Shown here piece after piece: positions 15,309-24,041 of a stretch of 64,000 nucleotides of DNA (its first letter is position 1; each line of letters opens with the position of its first letter). The DNA lies in contig NZ_CP108086.1 in assembly GCF_036186745.1 (NCBI RefSeq), positions 6,262,001 through 6,326,000 on the forward strand, written 5' to 3'. The notes beneath the pieces were generated by a model. The model was not told the DNA's origin and did not search any database. It was given only the letters and a program-made list of their open reading frames with translations. A program made the translations under genes and the position numbers. This DNA is from Microbispora hainanensis (GTDB lineage: Bacteria; Actinomycetota; Actinomycetes; Streptosporangiales; Streptosporangiaceae).

Positions 15309-17453
15309 TCAGCTCGTGAGGATGACGAGCCGCTGGGTCGCCCTGGTCATGGCGACATAGCGGTCGACCGCCCCTTCGATGCCTTCGCCGAACTTCTCCG
15401 GGTCGACGAGGACGACCAGGTCGAACTCGAGCCCCTTCGACAGTTCCGGGGACAGCGAACGGACGCGCGCGCTGCCCTGGAACGCGGGATGGCCGATGAC
15501 GCAGGCGGTCCCCTCGGCATTGGCGGCGAGCCAACTGTCGAAGATCGAGCGCAGCTCCGAAAGCGAGCCGTACTTGACGGGGACGCCGCTGCTGCGGACG
15601 GAGACCGGCACGTTGGCGTCCGGGAGCATGGCCCGGATGACCGGCTCGGCCTCCGCCATGACCTCTTCCGGCGTCCGGTAGTTGATGCTCAGGGAGGCGA
15701 GTTCGATCCGATCGAGCCCGATCCGCTTGAGCCGTTCCTGCCACGACTCGGTGAACCCGTGCCTGGCCTGTGCGCGATCTCCGACGATCGTGAAGCTCCG
15801 GGACGGGCAGCGGAGCAGCAGCATCTGCCACTCCGCATCGGTGAGCTCCTGCGCCTCGTCCACGACGACGTGCGCGAACGGTCCGGCGAGCCGGTCCGGG
15901 TCGGGCGCGGGCAGCTCGGACTCGTCGACCAGATTGCGCTGCAGGTCCTCCCGGCGCAGCTGCGTCACCAGGCCCTCGCCGTCGTCGTCGGCTTCGATCA
16001 GGTTCTCGACGACCTGCGCCATGTGCTCGCGCTGGGCGGCGAGCGTGGCCTCCCTGCGTCGCCTGCGTCGCGACGCCTCCGGGTCGCCGAGCCGCTGCCG
16101 CGCCGCGTCGAGGAGCGGCAGGTCGGACACCGTCCAGGCCTGGGCGTCCGCGCGCTACAGCTTCCGCACCTCGTCGGGGCTGAGCCACGGTGCGCACAAC
16201 CGCAGGTAGGCGGGCACCGACCACAGGTCTCCGACGAGGTCGGCCGGCTCGATCAGCGGCCAGGCGCGGTTGAAGGTCGTGAGCAGTTCCCTGTCGCGCA
16301 GCAGCGACTTGCGGACCAGGTCGGCCGGCGCGTCGCCGTCGTGCTTGTCCACCAGGATGGTGAGCAGTTCCGCCCAGATCTGGTCACGCGCCTCGTTGTG
16401 GGGAGTGCCCGGGTCGGGTGCGTCGAACGCCTCGGCCCAGTCGTCGGCGCTGACCGGGATGCTTGACCAGGGGGTCGTGACCGTCATCGGCGTGGTGGGC
16501 GGATTCTCGTAGAACCTGACGGCAGGCTCGATCGCCTTTACCAGGTCCGCGGACGACTTCAGGCGGGCCACATCCGGGTCGGTCTCCACCGTCGCGGCCG
16601 CTCCCTCGGGGACGAGGTCCCGCAGGGTGCAGGTCTGCACACCCTCCTCGCCGAGGCTGGGCAGGACGTCGGCGACGTACGCCAGGTAGGGCTGGTGCGG
16701 GCCGACGAACAGTACGCCGCCCCGGCGGTGGCCGACGCGAGGGTCGGAGTAGAGGAGATAGGCGGAGCGGTGCAGGGCGACGACGGTCTTCCCCGTGCCC
16801 GGACCGCCGTCGACGACGAGGGCGCCCCGGGACCCGGCGCGGATGACGGCGTCCTGGTCGGCCTGGATGGTGCCGAGCACGTCGCGCATCCGCGGTGACC
16901 GGCTGCCGCCCAGGCTCGCGATGAAAGCGGACTGGTCGTCGAGCGCGGCGTGCCCTTCGAACCCGTCCGGGGTGAACACCTCGTCCCAGTAGTCGCTGAT
17001 CCGGCCCCGGGTCCAGCGATACCTGCGGCGGCTGGCCAGACCCATCGGATTGGCGTGTGTGGCGCCGAAGAACGGCTCGGCCGCGGGGGAGCGCCAGTCG
17101 AGCAGCAGCCGGCGACCGGCGCTGTCGGTGAGGCCGAGCCGTCCGATGTACACGGGCTCGGGATCGTCCTCGCCGACCATGTGTCCGAGGCACAGGTCGA
17201 GACCGAAACGACGCAGCACGCGCAGGCGGGCGGTCAGGCGATGGACCTCCAAGTCCCGGTCCATCGCCTGCCTGCCCTTGCCGCCGGGCGCCTTGAGCTC
17301 GGCGTCGAGGCGACCGGCCAGGTCGGCGATCGACTGTTCGAGGCTCTCCGCGATGGCCGCGAAGTGCCGCTCGTCGGCGGCGACCAACTTCGGATCGGCC
17401 TTGTGGGAGAGGTGGCCGGGAAGGTCGAACGCGCTGGTGGGCAGCGGGTTCAC
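15309..17453 (-). pseudogene. helR: HelR-type RNA polymerase-protecting ATPase, interrupted by an amber codon
   Basis: The frame encodes 714 residues, full length for HelR, a UvrD/HelD-like ATPase that dislodges rifamycin from RNA polymerase. Codon 433 (16155-16157) is TAG; reading resumes in the same frame as RADAQAWTVSDLPLLD, so one G-to-A change (CTG to CTA on the plus strand, a Gln codon otherwise) explains it. The upstream part has the Walker A GGPGTGKTVVALH; the downstream part has VVDEAQELTDAEW, SINYRTPEEVM, SKGLEFDLVVLVDP and AMTRATQRLVIL. The GTG start at 17453 has GGAG eight bases upstream. A rifamycin-associated element sits 165 bp before it. The break could be real, a sequencing error, or a readthrough site. 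Confidence 0.85.
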
Positions 17454-17617
17454 GTCATCAGCTCCGATCTGGGTCGCTAGCGACCGTTCAACGCACCAAG
17501 GCGCCCGAACCGGCGTGACGAAGTCCCCGCGCGGCCCATGCGTCGACGGCAACGCGCACGTCGCGTCCCCCGTTTTCCGCAGGCGCTGCTTCCGGCCGAT
17601 GATTGTGGGGCACGGCA

Positions 17618-17637
17618 GGGGCCTTGCCGCAAGCCCC
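17618..17637 (-). promoter_or_regulatory. rifamycin-associated element (RAE)
   Basis: Read towards helR the sequence is GGGGCTTGCGGCAAGGCCCC, an imperfect palindrome. It agrees with the RAE consensus as I recall it, which lies upstream of rifamycin-inducible resistance genes in actinomycetes, including helR. A weak promoter may overlap its right side. Its presence independently supports the helR call. Confidence 0.85.
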
Positions 17638-17783
17638 CCTGGACGCTATACGTTGAAGGTGGAAAGGGATGGACAGTCCCCTTTTCTCCTTCTCGCGCCG
17701 GGGAGGCACAGCCACCTCACGGAGCGGTGCACCGGCTGGTAATGCGGTTGCGGGGCTCGGAGCCCGGCCGAAACCATGAGCGC

Positions 17784-18416
17784 ATGATCTGGATCGCTTT
17801 CGTCGGTTCGTGTTTCCTGCTCGCGATGATCCCGGGTGTCAGCACCGCGGTGATCTTGAGACAGACGCTCAGGGCCGGGCGCTCGTCCGGTGTGGCGGCG
17901 CTCCTCGGCAACGAAACGGGCATCTTCCTGTGGGCGATGGCCGCCGTGTTCGGTCTGTCCGCGCTGGTCCTGGCCTCGGAGGTCGCCTACGGCGTCATGA
18001 AGGCGGTGGGCGCCGCGCTGCTGATCGTGATGGGCGTGCAGTCGCTGTGGAAGGCCCGGCGGGCGCCGGAGGCGCTCGACCCGGGCGTGCCGTACGGTGG
18101 GGGAGAGGCGCGCGGCGGATGGCGCCGCTCGTACGGCCTGGGGCTCGCCACCTGCGGCGCCAATCCCAAGGCGGCCGTGTTCGCGATGTCGTTCCTGCCG
18201 CAGTTCGTGCCCCAGGGCGCCAATGTGCCGCTGACCCTGACCATGCTCGCGGTGATCTGGGTGGTCGTGGACGTCGCCTGGTACGTCGGGGTGATCTGGC
18301 TGATCGGCCAGGCCGGCGCCGTGCTCGGCAGGCCCGCGGTCCGCCGCCGTTTGGAACAGGTGTCGGGGACGGTCCTGGTCGCCCTCGGCGTCCGCGTCGC
18401 TTTGGAGGCCCGATGA
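17784..18416 (+). CDS. LysE-family translocator
   Basis: A 210-residue membrane protein with six hydrophobic segments. The first helix ends MIPGVSTAVILRQTLRAGRS, matching the PGP-type motif of LysE/RhtB exporters, and ATCGANPKAAVFAMSFLPQF is the second conserved block. These proteins export amino acids or related small molecules; the substrate is not predictable. Of two nearby ATGs, 17784 starts directly at the first helix. The stop overlaps the hydrolase start by 4 bp (ATGA), so the two are coupled. Confidence 0.88.
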   Translation: MIWIAFVGSCFLLAMIPGVSTAVILRQTLRAGRSSGVAALLGNETGIFLWAMAAVFGLSALVLASEVAYGVMKAVGAALLIVMGVQSLWKARRAPEALDPGVPYGGGEARGGWRRSYGLGLATCGANPKAAVFAMSFLPQFVPQGANVPLTLTMLAVIWVVVDVAWYVGVIWLIGQAGAVLGRPAVRRRLEQVSGTVLVALGVRVALEAR

Positions 18417-19156
18417 CCGTCTGGCACGAGGAAAGCGGCTCCGGCGAGCCCGTCGTCCTGCTGCACTCCGGCGTCGCCGACTCGGGCATGTGGGATCCCC
18501 AGTGGAAGCCGCTGGGCGAGCGGTTCCGCGTCATCCGGCTCGACTTCCGGGGGCACGGGCGCACGCCGTGCGTCGCCGACGGGCCCTACACGGACGCCGG
18601 CGACGTGGCGGACCTGCTCGCCGCCCTCGGGCTGCGCCAGGTCGGGCTCGTCGGATCGTCGTACGGCGGGCGGGTCGCGCTTGAGCTCGCGACCGGGCAT
18701 CCCGGCCTCGTCTCGCGGCTCGTGCTGCTGAACGCGGGCTGCGGCCTGCCTCCGACCCCCGACCTGGAAGCGTTCGGGACGGAGGAGGACCGGCTGATAG
18801 AGGCGGGCGACGTTGGAGGAGCGGTGGACCTCAACGTCCGCACGTGGCTGGGTCCCGAGGCGGACGAGCCGGTCAGGACGCGGCTGGCCGCGATGCAGCG
18901 GCACGCGTTCGAGGTACAGCTCGCCGCCGATCCCGAGCCCGAACGGGGCAGGGACCCGATCGACCTGACGGTGGTCACCACGCCCACGCTGGTGGTCACC
19001 GGCGGGCACGACCTGCCGTACTTCCGGGAGAGCGGGCGTCACCTGGCCGAGAGGCTGCCGGACGCCACACTGCTCGAACTCGACTGGGCCGGTCACCTGC
19101 CGAGCCTGGAGCGCCCCGACGAGGTCACCCGTCTGCTCGGCGAGTTCCTCTCCTGA
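18413..19156 (+). CDS. alpha/beta hydrolase
   Basis: A 247-residue serine hydrolase of the alpha/beta fold. HSGVADSGMWDPQW holds the oxyanion region, DFRGHGRT follows, the nucleophile is Ser in VGSSYGGR, the acid is probably Asp in VVTGGHDLPYF, and the His is in AGHLPSLERP. It is cytosolic and the substrate is unknown. It is translationally coupled to the LysE exporter, so it might hydrolyse the exported compound's precursor; this is inference. Its stop codon overlaps the first base of repeated motif copy 2. Confidence 0.88.
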   Translation: MTVWHEESGSGEPVVLLHSGVADSGMWDPQWKPLGERFRVIRLDFRGHGRTPCVADGPYTDAGDVADLLAALGLRQVGLVGSSYGGRVALELATGHPGLVSRLVLLNAGCGLPPTPDLEAFGTEEDRLIEAGDVGGAVDLNVRTWLGPEADEPVRTRLAAMQRHAFEVQLAADPEPERGRDPIDLTVVTTPTLVVTGGHDLPYFRESGRHLAERLPDATLLELDWAGHLPSLERPDEVTRLLGEFLS

Positions 19157-19171
19157 TCTACTTTGTAAAGG
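19156..19171 (+). promoter_or_regulatory. repeated 16-bp motif, copy 2
   Basis: ATCTACTTTGTAAAGG starts at the last base of the hydrolase stop codon and lies 82 bp before the MocR start. The next 20 bases resemble those after copy 3 (GGCGC, then a CTG-containing block), so copies 2 and 3 share more than the core. Confidence 0.5.
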
Positions 19172-19252
19172 CGCTCGGCTGTCGAACAACCTCACAAAAC
19201 GAACACATCCGCCACGAGCCCCGACAGCGCCGGCCCGGTAGGGTCCGATCCC

Positions 19253-20692
19253 GTGGGGCGATTGAGGACCGGCTCCGGCCCGGCCGAGGACCTGCTCATC
19301 GAACTGGACCGCAACGCCGGGGTGCCACTGCACCGGCAGATCGAGGCGTCCATCCGCGCGAGCATCCGGGCCGGCCGGTTGCGTGCGGGCGCGTCGCTGC
19401 CTCCCACCCGCACGCTCGCGGCCGGGCTCGGGGTTTCTCGCGGGGTGGTCGTGGAGGCCTACCAGCAGCTCGTGGCCGAGGGCTACCTCGCCAGCCGATC
19501 GGGGGGTTACACCCAGGTCGCCGTGTCGATGCCGCCGGCCGCTACCGAAGCCGACGCAGGCACTGGGGCGGCGACGGCGCAGCCGGACCCCCGTGGTGCC
19601 GGCTTCAGGATCGACTTCGGATACGGGCGCACCGACGTGTCGCAGTTTCCGCGGGCCGCCTGGCTGCGCTCGGTGCGCACCGTGCTCACCACCACACCCA
19701 ACGACCGGTTCGTCTACCTCGACGGGCGCGGGGTGCCGGAACTGCGGCAGGCCCTGTGCGACTACCTCAACCGGGTGCGCGGCACGCTGGCCGACCCCGG
19801 CAACGTGGTCGTCTGCAACGGCTATGGGCAGGGCATCTCGCTGCTGATCCAGGTGCTCGCGCGGCGCGGCGCCAGGCGGATCGCCCTGGAGGACCCGTCG
19901 TCCGACGACGACGCCCGGGTGCTCGCAGCGGCCGCGGGTCTGGACGTGGTCGGCATCCCGGTGGGCCCGGACGGCGTTCAGGTCGAGGCCCTCGACCTGG
20001 TCGACGCCGACGCGCTGGTCCTCACGCCGTCGCACCAGTGGCCGACCGGCGGGGTGCTGTCGTCTGCGGCCAGGGCCGAGGTGATCCGCTGGGCGAGACG
20101 CCGCGGCGCGATCGTGATCGAGGACGACTACGACGCGGAGTACCGCTACGACCGGTCTCCGGTGGGCGCCATGCAGGGCCTGGCGCCCGAGCATGTCGTC
20201 TACTGCGGCACGGCCAGCAAGACGCTCGCGCCGGGGTTGCGGCTCGGCTGGATGGTGGTGCCCGCTCACCTGGTCGCCGACGTCGCGTCGGCGAAGCTGC
20301 TCGCCGACCGGGGTTCGTCGGTCATCGACCAGCTGACGTTCGCCGACTTTCTCGGCCGCGGCGAGTTCGACCGTCACCTGCGCCGGATGCGTCCGGTCTA
20401 CCGGCGCCGGCGTGACGCGCTGCTGGACGCGCTGCGCACGCAGCTGCCGGATCTGCGACCGGCCGGGATCGCCGCCGGGCAGCACGTGGTCGCCTGGCTC
20501 CCGCCCGGCCTCGACGAGGTGGCGGTGGTGGCGGCCGCCGCCCGGCGCGGGCTCCGCATCCAGGGCGTCGGGCGGTTCCGGATCTCCGGTAGCGGGCCCG
20601 GTGGCCTGATCTTCGGCTACGCCATCCTCAGCGAGAGCGCCATCGCCGAGGGGGTCGCGCTGCTGGCGGCGGCCATCCGGGACGGATCCTGA
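19253..20692 (+). CDS. MocR/PdxR-type GntR regulator with aminotransferase domain
   Basis: A 479-residue fusion of a GntR winged helix (residues 15-85: VPLHRQIEASIRASIRAGRL, PPTRTLAAGLGVSRGVV) and a PLP-binding fold type I aminotransferase-like domain (120-470). The PLP lysine is in CGTASKTLAPGLRLGW, and IEDDYDAEYRYDR is a conserved PLP block. MocR proteins use PLP or its amino acid adducts as effector and often control vitamin B6 or amino acid genes. GTG 19253 is the start. It may regulate the upstream LysE-hydrolase pair, which it follows in the same direction. Confidence 0.9.
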   Translation: MGRLRTGSGPAEDLLIELDRNAGVPLHRQIEASIRASIRAGRLRAGASLPPTRTLAAGLGVSRGVVVEAYQQLVAEGYLASRSGGYTQVAVSMPPAATEADAGTGAATAQPDPRGAGFRIDFGYGRTDVSQFPRAAWLRSVRTVLTTTPNDRFVYLDGRGVPELRQALCDYLNRVRGTLADPGNVVVCNGYGQGISLLIQVLARRGARRIALEDPSSDDDARVLAAAAGLDVVGIPVGPDGVQVEALDLVDADALVLTPSHQWPTGGVLSSAARAEVIRWARRRGAIVIEDDYDAEYRYDRSPVGAMQGLAPEHVVYCGTASKTLAPGLRLGWMVVPAHLVADVASAKLLADRGSSVIDQLTFADFLGRGEFDRHLRRMRPVYRRRRDALLDALRTQLPDLRPAGIAAGQHVVAWLPPGLDEVAVVAAAARRGLRIQGVGRFRISGSGPGGLIFGYAILSESAIAEGVALLAAAIRDGS

Positions 20693-20714
20693 CGGGCCCG
20701 TCACAGCGCCGCCG

Positions 20715-22070
20715 TCACTGGGCCGGGCGGATGTTCTGGTTCAGGTGGAACACATTCGCCGGGTCGTAGGCGGTCTTCAAAGCGGTCAGCCGGGCCAGCT
20801 TCGCCGCCGAGTACGCCCGCCGCACGCCGCGCTTCCCGTCGGCCAGTTCGTCGGCCGACAACGAGTTGACGTAGACGCCGCTGGCGTACGGCTCGAGCGA
20901 GGCGCCGGCCGCGCGGGCCGCACCCATCCTGGCGTCGTCCTCGGCCGGGTCGGTCCAGCGGGCGCCGGCGCCGAACTCGAACATCGTGCCGCGGTGGCTG
21001 AACGCCGCGTCCGCGTCCGGGACGTCGTTGATCGCGCCGCCGTGAGCCTGCAGGCCGACGCCCGGCAGCTCCGGGCTCGCGGTCAGGTCGGAGCGGCCGC
21101 GCAGCAGGAAGGCCTCGATCGCCGCGGTGGGGAAGCTCCGCAGGTAGTGCCCCGTGGAATAGCGGCGGTACGCGTGGCCGCCGGTGGAGTCGTCGCGCTG
21201 CTGCAGTTCGAGGTAGGACGGTGTGGTGACGCGGGAGGCGATCGGACGCCCGAGCGCGGCCATCGCGGGGAGCAGCCGGCGGCCCTCGTCCGGGTCGCCG
21301 ACCCACACGAACCCCAGCGTGGCGATCGGGCCGGCGGGAGAGCTCGCGACGCTGGCGGTGAACGTCGCCTGCCGGGGCGCGACGGCGTTCAGGTCGCGCC
21401 AGCGCTCGATGACCGGGACGGCGTCCTCGGCGCGGAAGTCGGACTCGGCGACCAGCGTCCGCGTGCCGGTGTGGTGCAACCGGAACTCGAATTCGGTGAC
21501 GATGCCGAAGTTGCCGCCACCGCCGCGCAGGCCCCAGAACAGGTCGGGGTTCTCGGTGCGGCTCGCGGTGACCACGTCGCCCTCGGCGGTGACCACCGTG
21601 TAGGAGGCGACGTTGTCGCAGGCCAGGCCATACTGGCGGGCCAGCCAGCCCATGCCGCCGCCGAGCGTGAGCCCGCCGACGCCGGTGTGGGAGACGTTGC
21701 CTGCGGTGGTGGCCAGGCCGTACGCCTGGGACGCCCGGTCCAGCGCACCGAGCAGCGCGCCGCCCTGCACCCGTGCCCGGCGGCGGGCCGGATCGACCCG
21801 CACGCCGCCCATGGGCGTGAGGTCGATCATGAGACCACCGTCGGGCACGGCGAAGCCGGCGGCGTTGTGGCCGCCGCAGCGCACGCCGATCTCGAGGTCC
21901 TGCTCGCGGGCCAGCCGTACGGCGGTGACCACGTCGGCGACGCTCGCCGCGCGGACGATCATTCGCGGACGCCGGTCGATCATGGCGTTCCAGATGGTGC
22001 GGGCGGTGTCGTAGCCGGTGTCGCCAGGGGTGAGCACCTGGCCGTCGAAACGCGTTGCCGTTGTCGTCAT
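20715..22070 (-). CDS. FAD-linked oxidase (BBE-like)
   Basis: A 451-residue flavoprotein with a PCMH FAD-binding domain (residues 30-210) and a C-terminal berberine-bridge (BBE) segment ending YDPANVFHLNQNI. In the FAD domain, GVRCGGHNAAG carries the His used by the family for covalent FAD attachment, and GGGMGWLARQYGLACDNV includes the second attachment region, but with Ala-Cys near the expected position. Family members oxidise alcohols, sugars or alkaloid and polyketide intermediates. No signal peptide is present. No regulator is adjacent except the convergent MocR. Confidence 0.88.
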   Translation of the reverse strand: MTTTATRFDGQVLTPGDTGYDTARTIWNAMIDRRPRMIVRAASVADVVTAVRLAREQDLEIGVRCGGHNAAGFAVPDGGLMIDLTPMGGVRVDPARRRARVQGGALLGALDRASQAYGLATTAGNVSHTGVGGLTLGGGMGWLARQYGLACDNVASYTVVTAEGDVVTASRTENPDLFWGLRGGGGNFGIVTEFEFRLHHTGTRTLVAESDFRAEDAVPVIERWRDLNAVAPRQATFTASVASSPAGPIATLGFVWVGDPDEGRRLLPAMAALGRPIASRVTTPSYLELQQRDDSTGGHAYRRYSTGHYLRSFPTAAIEAFLLRGRSDLTASPELPGVGLQAHGGAINDVPDADAAFSHRGTMFEFGAGARWTDPAEDDARMGAARAAGASLEPYASGVYVNSLSADELADGKRGVRRAYSAAKLARLTALKTAYDPANVFHLNQNIRPAQ

Positions 22071-22447
22071 GTCCCTCAGCCTGGCAGGAATCGGTACCCT
22101 CGATAAGATCCGATCCTGCGGGCGTATTCAGGACCAATTTCCGGTGACCGAGTGGTGCCCCACCGTGCGCGAGCTCGACATGAGCGAACAATCCGGCCTC
22201 GGGCCGGGGCCCAGTGCCGAGGGTCGACCGTCAGCTGGTCGGCTCTGAGCGACGAACGATCTCAGGGGTGGCCCGCGCTGGGCGCGGACCATCCCTGATG
22301 TGCGTACAGCCCGTTCTGGATGAGCGCGACGATGATGCGGAGCATGCCGTAGGGCGAGTTCTGCTGTCCGATCCGGTTTTGGCCGTGTTCGGCCGACCCT
22401 CTACGTACACGTCCGGCCGTGCCGCGGGGACCTGAGTGCTCTCCCGC
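22071..22447. other. 377-bp intergenic region
   Basis: It contains the promoter of the FAD oxidase at its left end. A minus-strand frame ending at 22262 encodes about 45 residues containing SPYGMLRIIVALIQNGLYAH, with a coherent codon pattern but no start and no family I recognise; it may be the tail of a lost gene. No RNA gene or terminator was seen. Confidence 0.4.
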
Positions 22448-22864
22448 TCAGGCGGCGTTGAACGCCTCGGCGACGGTCAGCGTGTCCTCGTACAGGTGCA
22501 TGCGAACGATCCGGCCGTCCTCGACGGCCAGGTGCATGGCCACCGGTGTGGTGAACTCCTTGCCGCTGGCCACGGCGGTATGCGTGAAGACCGCCAGCAG
22601 CACCACGTCGCCACCGTCGACGATGACGCGCTCCAGCACGACCTTGCTCCTGCCGTGCGCGAAGTGCGGCCACATCGTGGTGAAGTACGGCGCGACCTCC
22701 TCCCGGCGCGTACGGCGCCCGGTCCAGGGCAGCGCGTCACTGCCGGGGACGTGCCAGTCGATCTCCTCGGCGAACAGTTCCTGGATGCCGTCGGGGTCCT
22801 GCCTGCCGAGGCGCTCCAGGAACTTCTCGGCCACGGTCCGCGAGGTCTGAGCATCTGTCGCCAT
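22448..22864 (-). CDS. SnoaL/NTF2-like protein
   Basis: A 138-residue cone-shaped alpha+beta protein of the NTF2 superfamily. It has FLERLGRQDPDGIQELFAEE then DWHVPG, followed by RTRREEVAPYFTTMWPHF and the paired strands VVLLAVFTHTAVASGKEFTT and VEDGRIVRMHLYEDTL. Family members are small enzymes or ligand binders; no catalytic assignment is possible. The ATG at 22864 follows AGGACAAGGA-type purines. The palindrome at 23196-23218 upstream, shared with the Rrf2 promoter, suggests Rrf2 control. Confidence 0.82.
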   Translation of the reverse strand: MATDAQTSRTVAEKFLERLGRQDPDGIQELFAEEIDWHVPGSDALPWTGRRTRREEVAPYFTTMWPHFAHGRSKVVLERVIVDGGDVVLLAVFTHTAVASGKEFTTPVAMHLAVEDGRIVRMHLYEDTLTVAEAFNAA

Positions 22865-22885
22865 CGTCGTTGTCCTTGTCCTTTG

Positions 22886-22915
22886 TCTCTTCGTCTGCTG
22901 TCTCTTCGTCTGCCT
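22886..22915. repeat. 15-bp direct repeat, two copies
   Basis: TGTCTCTTCGTCTGC occurs twice in tandem just upstream of the NTF2-like gene, in its probable 5' untranslated region. No function is evident. Confidence 0.7.
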
Positions 22916-22932
22916 GAGGTGCCGGTCGGGCC

Positions 22933-23047
22933 TCAGCCCTGGAACAGCCAGTGCGTGCCGCTCAGCGGCCCGCCGCACTGCATGAGCGCCCCGCCTTCAC
23001 GCGGCGCGCCGAGGTGGACTGTCGGGAGCCCGAATTCGGCTCTTCAT
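22933..23047 (-). pseudogene. possible small gene with a frameshift
   Basis: AGGAGTGAGTC precedes an ATG at 23047, an unusually good ribosome binding site. That frame stops after 16 codons. One base out of phase, the sequence reads AEFGLPTVHLGAPREGGALM and on to LSGTHWLFQG before a stop, with strong G/C third-position bias. This looks like a 35-40 residue gene carrying a one-base shift. I recognise no family. It lies between the Rrf2-type palindrome and the NTF2-like gene. Confidence 0.3.
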
Positions 23048-23195
23048 GACTCACTCCTTGCTGTGTCGTTGTGTCGCAGGCGTTGCGCCGGTGGCGGTCG
23101 CACGTGCGCGGCTCAGACGCCCCGGAGCGTCGAAGGCGTGCCACTTCGCCGATTCGGCGCCTCGTCCGGCTGTCCCATGAGGCGCTCCGATTCTT

Positions 23196-23218
23196 GATGT
23201 AACCATTTCGGTTACATC
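23196..23218. promoter_or_regulatory. palindrome, probable Rrf2 operator 1
   Basis: GATGTAACC, 5 bp, GGTTACATC is a perfect 9-bp inverted repeat. Its core GTAACC-N5-GGTTAC matches the repeat in the Rrf2 promoter at 23732-23748. It lies 52 bp past the Rrf2 stop and upstream of the NTF2-like transcription unit. A terminator role is possible but less likely, as the stem is AT-containing and there is no T run. Confidence 0.65.
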
Positions 23219-23269
23219 GGTGATGTGCGGAGTGCGATCACCTTCGGTCAGGGAAGCCGGCGGTCCGGA

Positions 23270-23701
23270 TCAGGAGGCTTTCAAGACGTCCTGCAGCACG
23301 TCCTCCAGCGTCGTCCTGGCCAGCTCCCTGCGCAGAGCGGCCTCCACATGGTCGTACACGGCGGTCATCACTGGTCCGATGCCGTGGCCCACGACGCACT
23401 CGGGGTCCGGTGCCGCGGGATGCAGGGCGAAGAGCGGTCCCGGTTCGACCGCCTGGTAGACGTCGAGCAGGGTGATCGCCGCCAGGTCTCGCGCGAGCAC
23501 CCAGCCTGCCCCCGCCCCCCGCCGTGACTCGGCCAGACCGGCCTTGCGCAGCTCGCCCAGCAGGCGGCGGATCACCACCGGATTGGTGTTGACGCTCGTC
23601 GCGATCTGCTCGGAGGTGGCGACTTCGTGGCCACGCCGCTGATACAGGCCGATCCATGTCAGGGCATGCGCCGCGATGGTCAGTCTGCTGTTGGCGCTCA
23701 C
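23270..23701 (-). CDS. Rrf2-family transcriptional regulator
   Basis: A 143-residue winged-helix regulator: SANSRLTIAAHALTWIGLYQ, then SEQIATSVNTNPVVIRRLLG and ELRKAGLAESRRGAGAGWVL, the canonical Rrf2 arrangement. The C-terminal half has only one Cys (PECVVG), so it lacks the three-Cys cluster of IscR/NsrR-type members and resembles YwnA-like Rrf2 proteins that sense without an iron-sulphur cluster. GTG 23701 with GGCGGAG upstream is the best start. A palindrome lies 31 bp before the start, consistent with autoregulation. Confidence 0.85.
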   Translation of the reverse strand: MSANSRLTIAAHALTWIGLYQRRGHEVATSEQIATSVNTNPVVIRRLLGELRKAGLAESRRGAGAGWVLARDLAAITLLDVYQAVEPGPLFALHPAAPDPECVVGHGIGPVMTAVYDHVEAALRRELARTTLEDVLQDVLKAS

Positions 23702-23731
23702 GTCGAACTCCGCCTTTCCCCGACTCTGGTC

Positions 23732-23748
23732 GTAACCATAGATGTTAC
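23732..23748. promoter_or_regulatory. palindrome, probable Rrf2 operator 2
   Basis: GTAACCATAGATGTTAC is an inverted repeat with arms GTAAC and core spacing like 23196-23218. It lies just upstream of the Rrf2 start codon, where an autoregulatory site would be. Confidence 0.65.
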
Positions 23749-24041
23749 AACCGCATGCGGCAAGTTCTGCGGTGCCGGCCCCCGTCCGCGCTGTACCGCG
23801 GCATCGGCCGGCCATGGAGACGCCGCCGACGAAAGGCGAACTCAGGAAGGCGGCAACGAAAGCGGCGCGCTCGGCCGCACGCAGCTCGCGAGCGACGACC
23901 GGCCTCCTGCGGTTTCAGAAAACCTCGGTCTTCGAGACCGGCCGTCCGGCGGAGGTGTCGGATCCGGGCCGCGCCGTTCGTAGCTTGGGTGAGCGGTCAC
24001 CCACGAGGGTGCTGCCACGACCAAAAGGGAGATGCCGACCG

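Noticed and set aside
19150-19250. Short coding sequence IYFVK... starting in the repeated 16-bp motif
   Set aside because: All three copies can be read as IYFVK, but the following residues differ, no start codon precedes them and no homology is apparent; the DNA motif is the simpler reading.
23196-23218. Terminator for the Rrf2 gene
   Set aside because: It matches the Rrf2 promoter palindrome and lacks the GC-rich stem seen in other terminators here, so an operator is likelier, although a dual role cannot be excluded.
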